DNA of 61,309 nucleotides from an uncultured Paracoccaceae bacterium. GTDB lineage: Bacteria; Pseudomonadota; Alphaproteobacteria; Rhodobacterales; Rhodobacteraceae. This document shows, one piece after another, positions 59,612 through 61,309 of this stretch. Below the pieces are notes generated by a model. The model was not told where the DNA came from, searched no databases, and saw only the letters and a list, made by a program, of their open reading frames with translations. The position numbers and the translations under genes are program-made. The stretch spans positions 1 through 61,309 of the forward strand of contig CANLND010000021.1 of the NCBI GenBank assembly GCA_947492585.1, given 5' to 3'. The number at the start of each line of letters is the position of its first letter. The stretch's first letter is position 1.

Positions 59612-59754
59612 TTTCATCAACTTAAGTCATTGATTTTCAAGGAATATCCTTGGAAATAGCTTATTGCATCCACCCAAATATCCCCCATTGAAGCGTTATA
59701 GAAATGCACTGCGGTTTTGATTAGCGTAGGGTTGCAACCTCAGGCTGGCCAGAT

Positions 59755-60411
59755 ATGCAGTGGATCAAAAGAATCTTTTCGAAAGACAGTGCTAAGCCCG
59801 AGGCAATCGCATCGGCCAAACACGTTGTAATAACTAGCGGGCGCGAGGTGCCTAGCTCGCTAAGCCACCTGCTTAAAGGCTATCGACTATGCGTGACTAT
59901 GAGTATGAATACACCTTTAGAATTGCTTGAGCGCGATGGTGAAATAGCGGAGAAGCCCAGCAACGTGCCCCCGCATTTGGCTATTTGGAGTCCTGAACCC
60001 AAAAGCGCACAGGAACTCGGTCTGAACCTGCCTGACCTCACCCCTCAAACCAGAGCCAGCCAATTCGGGTATATTCCGCATGATGGCGGTGATGCCCTCA
60101 ACTTCCTGAAGAAATACAGGAGGATAATCGAAAGCGAGGCTGCGGAAGATGAAAAACGTGAAGAACTTGACCGCTTAGAAAACACTTTTGGCGACCTCGT
60201 GGCAAAAGTTACGCATGACTTGGCTGCATACTACTTTCAGGGGCAATTACAGAGAGACCTGAACTGTGGCCCCGTGACTGCAAAAAAGCTATATGATGCA
60301 GGCCTAACTACTCCGGCCAAAGTCGAGAGTGCCCCATTGAAGGAATTGTGTTCCATCAATGGGATCGGCCAAAAGACAGCGCTCAAGTTGCAAGGAAGTC
60401 TACGACCCTAG
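59755..60411 (+). CDS. HhH-motif protein of unknown function
   Basis: The protein has 218 residues. The last 55 residues resemble a pair of helix-hairpin-helix motifs (GPVTAKKLYDAGLTTPAKVE and LCSINGIGQKTALKLQG), which bind DNA without sequence preference. The N terminus and the middle, with an acidic helical stretch (ESEAAEDEKREELDRLENTF), have no recognised family. It starts 143 bp behind tRNA-Thr and its 3' end overlaps the next minus-strand gene by 12 bp, both signs of an accessory region. Confidence 0.65.
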   Translation: MQWIKRIFSKDSAKPEAIASAKHVVITSGREVPSSLSHLLKGYRLCVTMSMNTPLELLERDGEIAEKPSNVPPHLAIWSPEPKSAQELGLNLPDLTPQTRASQFGYIPHDGGDALNFLKKYRRIIESEAAEDEKREELDRLENTFGDLVAKVTHDLAAYYFQGQLQRDLNCGPVTAKKLYDAGLTTPAKVESAPLKELCSINGIGQKTALKLQGSLRP

Positions 60412-60675
60412 TACCGATGCCAACATGGCTTTGCATTCTCGGAGGTGCCGCGTCAATTCTCTCAGTTCCTCTCGCGCCAGCTTTCCAGACTGTCCGTGTT
60501 TCCAATTAGGATGATTTGGTCCCGCCTTCGCACCACCGCGCGCGCCGTGCATTCTGCAAACGGTCCAGCCGCGAACTGCTGGTGCCTTGCAAGGTTTCCC
60601 TGTTCGCTTCGATGTCGCGCTGCATCTAGGGGCGTTGTGCGCGCTTTGCATGGGGTTAGCGTCACTTTTTGTCAC
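60400..60675 (-). CDS. HGGxTG-type small Cys/His protein
   Basis: The protein has 91 residues and starts with GTG that overlaps the previous stop (GTGA). Cys/His spacing in PRCSATSKRTGKPCKAPA and GWTVCRMHGARGGAKAG resembles the short HGGxTG family often seen on integrated elements and phages. The function is unknown. It is coupled to the upstream 178-residue gene and overlaps the convergent HhH gene by 12 bp. Confidence 0.6.
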   Translation of the reverse strand: MTKSDANPMQSAHNAPRCSATSKRTGKPCKAPAVRGWTVCRMHGARGGAKAGPNHPNWKHGQSGKLAREELRELTRHLRECKAMLASVLGS

Positions 60676-61208
60676 ATCCCCGCCCCCCCGCTTTCCACGG
60701 CACCCACGATGGCTTGACCACCGTTCTCAACTGTAACGCGCTCCACGCGAACAGTTTGCTGCCCCTTTGAACGATAGCGCTTCAGGGTATCCATCTGCGC
60801 GCTGTAACTACGTGCGAGTTTATTCAAGGCGCGTTCTGCTGCGTCTTGTTGTCGAAGATTCGACACGTGGTTCAATCTTCGCGCCATCATCATGGTTGCC
60901 TGATGTGTGGTCGCCATTTGGGTTAGCAACAGCACTTCTGCTGCATCCTTTGGCTCCATGGCATCCACAAAGCCGAGGACGAAATTTGCCCCGTCTGAAT
61001 CAACGCGCTTACCGTGTGAGCCGAGGCTCGCAACCTGACCTATCACGCCCAGCGCCACTGTCTTTCCGTTGATTGCATTCGATAGCCGCGAATAATCACC
61101 GTCAATGTCAATTTGCAGGAGGCCGCTTTCGCTCTCCAATGCGCTTAGTGTTGGCAGTTGACGTTCAGACACTTCGGTCATGTCGGTTTGCAATTTATTT
61201 GATGTCAT
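60672..61208 (-). CDS. hypothetical protein, accessory-type, coupled to HGGxTG gene
   Basis: The protein has 178 residues from ATG 61208 (MTSNKL). It is mostly helical with a glycine-rich middle (VALGVIGQVASLGSHGKR) and a helical block AAEVLLLTQMATTHQATMMMARRLNHVS (two pieces AAEVLLLTQMATTH and QATMMMARRLNHVS). I do not recognise a family, but pairing with a HGGxTG protein suggests an element-borne role. The four-base overlap (GTGA) couples translation. Confidence 0.6.
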   Translation of the reverse strand: MTSNKLQTDMTEVSERQLPTLSALESESGLLQIDIDGDYSRLSNAINGKTVALGVIGQVASLGSHGKRVDSDGANFVLGFVDAMEPKDAAEVLLLTQMATTHQATMMMARRLNHVSNLRQQDAAERALNKLARSYSAQMDTLKRYRSKGQQTVRVERVTVENGGQAIVGAVESGGAGM

Positions 61209-61256
61209 TGCTTTTACTCCATTCGATAGTGACCTAGGGTCTGGACTCATTGAGTT

Positions 61257-61309
61257 TCAAAGCCAGTAGATGACGATGGCTGCGAGAGCGATGGCTGACA
61301 GGAAGACCT
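61257..61309 (-). CDS. 3' end of a small membrane protein, cut by window edge
   Basis: Only the last codons are visible: VFLSAIALAAIVIYWL and a TGA stop on the minus strand. The composition is that of a transmembrane helix. It lies upstream of the 178-residue gene in the accessory segment. Confidence 0.4.
   Translation of the reverse strand, partial: VFLSAIALAAIVIYWL

Noticed and set aside
59639-59654. att site behind tRNA-Thr
   Set aside because: CAAGGA-ATA-TCCTTG is a small palindrome, but a second copy of a tRNA end cannot be checked in this window.

Overview
The window looks like ordinary chromosome of an alphaproteobacterium of the family Rhodobacteraceae (Roseobacter group). I infer this from three things. 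The gene blocks nrdR-ribD ... ribE-ribBX-ribH-nusB and suv3-like helicase-hslR-fdxA-carD are typical of the family. There are small families such as MmcB and short Rhodobacteraceae-type proteins. The tRNA-His lacks the encoded G-1 and carries A73, an alphaproteobacterial peculiarity. The genus cannot be told from the sequence alone. I see no rRNA, CRISPR array or insertion sequence.

Layout. 1-6.8 kb: two tandem tRNA-Glu genes, then recJ, glpX, hom and a small lipoprotein on the minus strand, a TetR regulator with its own palindromic operator, and a pirin. 7-10.4 kb: a small membrane protein and an orphan set of three TadE/TadG-type pilus proteins, one with a von Willebrand A domain. 10.6-20 kb: glutamate dehydrogenase, the dnaG-rpoD macromolecular synthesis pair, and several small secreted or redox-like proteins. 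20-30 kb: nrdR and the riboflavin genes, split by a minus-strand capsule block (KpsS-, KpsD/Wza- and KpsC-like). The ribB gene is a RibBX variant whose GTP cyclohydrolase II-like half has lost its zinc cysteines. 30-34 kb: a class III adenylate cyclase with a periplasmic c-type heme motif, a 51-residue gene, an ArsR/SRPBCC pair with twin operators, mmcB and tRNA-His. 34-45 kb: rluD-type pseudouridine synthase, rpoH with a sigma-32-like promoter and a CRP-like palindrome, pepF, a lipid-type hydrolase with an SCP2 protein, a TPR protein, the Suv3-like helicase, hslR, fdxA and carD. 45-59 kb: cobS/cobT, a KefB-type antiporter, a soluble Aer-like PAS protein, a very large membrane protein with GspL/PilM-like and GspC/PilP-like ends, a SIMPL protein, an SDR with its TetR regulator, metY and two hypothetical proteins of sugar- or sulfate-transfer character. 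59.5 kb to the end: tRNA-Thr(UGU) followed by unfamiliar genes, which reads like the start of an integrated element.

Connections. Sigma-70 (rpoD), sigma-32 (rpoH), CarD and a possible cAMP system (cyclase plus a CRP-type site before rpoH) are all in one window. All four tRNA genes share one promoter design, CTCTTGCG / 16-17 bp / TTAAA-like. Most operons end in clear hairpin terminators, several shared by convergent genes. The most unusual items are the heme-c adenylate cyclase, the GspL/GspC-like fusion, the terminator-shaped hairpin inside the 5' end of kpsC, the GC-rich repeats around ribBX-ribH-nusB, and the accessory genes behind tRNA-Thr.
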